This document shows positions 4,708 to 5,724 of a DNA stretch of 5,724 nucleotides, one piece after another; the stretch's first letter is position 1, and every line of letters starts with the position of its first letter. The translations under genes and the position numbers were made by a program. The notes under the pieces are model-generated. The model saw nothing but the letters and a program-made list of their open reading frames with translations, ran no database searches and had not been told where the DNA came from. The stretch covers positions 1 to 5,724 of the forward strand of contig JAJYGW010000217.1 in assembly GCA_021790615.1 (NCBI GenBank), in the 5' to 3' direction. This DNA is from Actinomycetes bacterium. Its GTDB lineage: Bacteria; Actinomycetota; Acidimicrobiia; Acidimicrobiales; JAKAOS01.

Positions 4708-5388
4708 GTGGCAGACGCTCCGAGCGGCATCTCGCGAGGACCGGTCAGCTTTCCGGCCGCCGGCTGGCTCGTCGCCCTGGTTGCCCTCGGCGCGTACGCG
4801 TGGTGGGGGAGCGCGGCTGCTCCCTTCCAGCCCGTCGCCTACGCCGTGGTCGGGCTCCCTGTGGTGGGCGTGCTCTGGGTGGTGCTCTGTCGCGGGGAGG
4901 GGCGAGAGACGGCGCTGAGGGAGGGCGTGCGGACGGGTGGGGCGCGGGCGCGGCACGGGGTCGCCAGCCCCGCGCGGCCCGCAAGGCTCGTGGCGCTGCT
5001 CCCTCTCGCCGGGCTCGCAGCGATCGGGCTCGCACTCGAGGTGCTCGGGCTCGCCCACGGTGGGCGCGCCGTCGCGTTCCCGACGCTTTCGGACGTCGTG
5101 GACGAGGTGATCCGTTTCCACGGAGCTCGGGCCGGTCTGCTCGCGCTCTGGCTCGCCGGAGGCGTCGCGATCGTGCGGAGCAGGGCACGTCGCTCGCAGC
5201 GTCGCGTGCCGGCCGGACACCCCGTGCAGGCCGCGCGTCTCGTCCCGGCCGAGGACCCCGTGCCGCCCGGGCACCCCCTCCAGGCCCGGCACCCCACCGG
5301 AGTCGCCCGCGCGACTCCGGCGAGGAGCCCCACGCGACCTGCGCCCGGAGACCTCCTGGCGTCGAGGGACGGGGGGACTCGCCGTTGA
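4708..5388 (+). CDS. Membrane protein with DUF6186-like segment and C-terminal hexapeptide repeats, unknown function
   Basis: From the GTG at 4708 the product is 226 aa. Hydrophobic segments at about 16-33, 42-61, 94-116 and 142-156 suggest four membrane helices. The second half, from ALEVLGLAHGGR through FPTLSDVVDEVI to LLALWLAGGV (109-153), has the pattern of DUF6186 small actinobacterial membrane proteins: helix, basic patch, TL-D motif, Trp-containing helix. After the last helix comes a basic, Pro-rich tail with five 6-residue repeats (167-196). The start is uncertain. In-frame TTG 4636 and GTG 4648 are also open; GTG 4708 is preferred because it gives a short leader before helix 1 and because GAGGA (4690-4694) lies upstream, although its 13-nt spacing is long. 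The stop overlaps the TTG start of the next gene, so the two are probably translated together. I do not recognise a function. Confidence 0.6.
   Translation: MADAPSGISRGPVSFPAAGWLVALVALGAYAWWGSAAAPFQPVAYAVVGLPVVGVLWVVLCRGEGRETALREGVRTGGARARHGVASPARPARLVALLPLAGLAAIGLALEVLGLAHGGRAVAFPTLSDVVDEVIRFHGARAGLLALWLAGGVAIVRSRARRSQRRVPAGHPVQAARLVPAEDPVPPGHPLQARHPTGVARATPARSPTRPAPGDLLASRDGGTRR
5206..5295 (+). repeat. Five tandem 18-bp units encoding hexapeptide repeats
   Basis: Units begin at 5206, 5224, 5242, 5260 and 5278 and encode VPAGHP, VQAARL, VPAEDP, VPPGHP and LQARHP, consensus [VL][PQ]AxxP. The first and fourth units together with their followers (5206-5232 and 5260-5286) agree at 23 of 27 bases. 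The period is a multiple of three, so changes in copy number keep the frame. The repeats sit in the tail of the membrane protein. Confidence 0.75.
5297..5320 (+). other. Perfect 10-bp hairpin directly after the 18-bp repeat array
   Basis: CCGGAGTCGC (5297-5306) and GCGACTCCGG (5311-5320) pair fully around loop CCGC, inside the coding sequence for TGVARATP. No T-tract follows. Its position, one base after the repeat array ends, is striking. Confidence 0.5.
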
Positions 5389-5585
5389 GCTGGCTCTGGG
5401 TGGCGTGGCTCGCCGCGCTCGTGGGGATGGTCGCCGCAGAGCGGCGATGGTCGGGACTGTTCGGCCCGGGGCGGCTCGCGGCCCTCCTCCTCCGGACGCG
5501 CCTCGGCACGCTCGTGGTCGTCGGGGTGTGGGTGTTCCTCGGGGTCCACTTCTTCGCCCGCTGGACGCCGTTCCCCCCACGCTGA
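5385..5585 (+). CDS. DUF6186-like small membrane protein (66 aa)
   Basis: The TTG start at 5385 overlaps the previous stop (TTGA). A purine-rich GGGGGGA (5371-5377) at 7-nt spacing serves as ribosome binding site. The product has a first membrane helix (about 3-18, LWVAWLAALVGMVAAE), a basic middle (ERRW, then LAALLLRTRLG) and a second helix ending in the distinctive VWVFLGVHFFARW (about 48-60). This two-helix plan with W-x-x-x-G-x-H-F-F-A-R is what I associate with the DUF6186 family of actinobacterial membrane proteins of unknown function. An in-frame GTG at 5400 is a possible later start. The preceding gene carries a similar segment, so the two may form a complex or descend from a duplication. 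Gene status is fairly sure; the family call is from memory of the pattern. Confidence 0.65.
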   Translation: MSWLWVAWLAALVGMVAAERRWSGLFGPGRLAALLLRTRLGTLVVVGVWVFLGVHFFARWTPFPPR

Positions 5586-5605
5586 CCTCTCTTGCTCGCT
5601 GACTC

Positions 5606-5618
5606 GGCGGGCCCCGCC
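5606..5618 (+). terminator. Small GC palindrome after the membrane operon, weak terminator candidate
   Basis: GGCGGGCCCCGCC (5606-5618) is a near-perfect palindrome 20 nt after the stop at 5585. It can form a 4-bp stem with a 5-nt loop. No T-run follows, so terminator function is doubtful. Confidence 0.2.
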
Positions 5619-5693
5619 CTCCTCGCCAACAGGCTCCTGCGCTTACCCCCTGCCCCGCCGGGACAGCCACCGGAGTGCTGCCATCGCCTCCGA

Positions 5694-5705
5694 TACGGTG
5701 GCCGG
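5694..5705 (+). promoter_or_regulatory. Candidate leaderless -10 before the last ORF
   Basis: TACGGT (5694-5699) fits TAnnnT and sits exactly 6 nt before a GTG at 5706, the same spacing as in the promoter at 3214-3225. No convincing -35 is seen at the right distance. Confidence 0.35.
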
Positions 5706-5724
5706 GTGACCCGTTCCCCCGCCA
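5706..5724 (+). CDS. Start of a gene running off the right edge
   Basis: GTG at 5706 begins MTRSPA and leaves the window after six codons. Support is only the -10-like element at leaderless spacing and the 120-nt gap after the preceding operon. The product cannot be judged. Confidence 0.35.

Noticed and set aside
5206..5320. Possible CRISPR array
   Set aside because: The units are contiguous 18-bp in-frame repeats with no unique spacers.
4800..5384. Upstream part of the frame that ends at 5585
   Set aside because: This portion is Arg/Ala/Gly-rich and overlaps the membrane protein gene. Only the part from TTG 5385 has a membrane-protein character.
4603..5670. 355-codon minus-strand frame with collagen-like Gly repeats
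   Set aside because: It runs antisense to two coupled membrane genes with hydrophobic helices. The Gly repeats come from the 18-bp DNA repeat on the coding strand.

Overview
The window is high-GC DNA with GC-ending codons, GTG/TTG starts and few Shine-Dalgarno sequences. This fits an actinomycete-type genome (Actinomycetota, perhaps an acidimicrobial lineage). The phylum is inferred from composition and protein style, not from a search. Every supported gene lies on the + strand.

Region 1 (2-1888) is the C-terminal two thirds of an adenosylcobalamin-dependent class II ribonucleotide reductase (NrdJ). It runs from the NPCSE active-site motif to the cysteine-rich tail and is cut by the window's left edge. 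Region 2 (1923-2586) is a small gene for a membrane-anchored protein (N-terminal TM helix, Ala-rich coil, beta domain). A perfect 16-bp tandem duplication shifts its frame, and removing one copy restores a 215-codon frame. Region 3 (2587-3225) has no convincing gene. It holds an 80-codon open frame of doubtful status, a 39-aa ORF with a very good ribosome binding site, and a GC-rich hairpin, and it ends in an AT-rich promoter island.

Region 4 (3226-4354) is the most interesting part: two overlapping genes. The first encodes a winged-helix domain fused to a minimal nucleotidyltransferase (MNT) with an intact GSX10DXD motif. The second encodes a small helical HEPN-like protein. The layout resembles MNT/HEPN toxin-antitoxin modules, but the HEPN partner lacks the HxY tyrosine that is AMPylated in the characterised HepT proteins. 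The operon appears to start from a leaderless promoter with small inverted repeats around it, consistent with autoregulation by the fused winged helix.

Region 5 (4355-4707) is non-coding and holds two foldable stem-loop elements. Region 6 (4708-5585) has two translationally coupled membrane-protein genes (TTGA overlap). The second looks like a DUF6186 small membrane protein, and the first carries a similar segment plus a C-terminal array of hexapeptide repeats encoded by an 18-bp minisatellite. The last bases (5706 on) probably hold the start of another leaderless gene.

The RNR is housekeeping. The 1.9-4.4 kb stretch is accessory in character: a broken gene, low coding density and a toxin-antitoxin-like pair.
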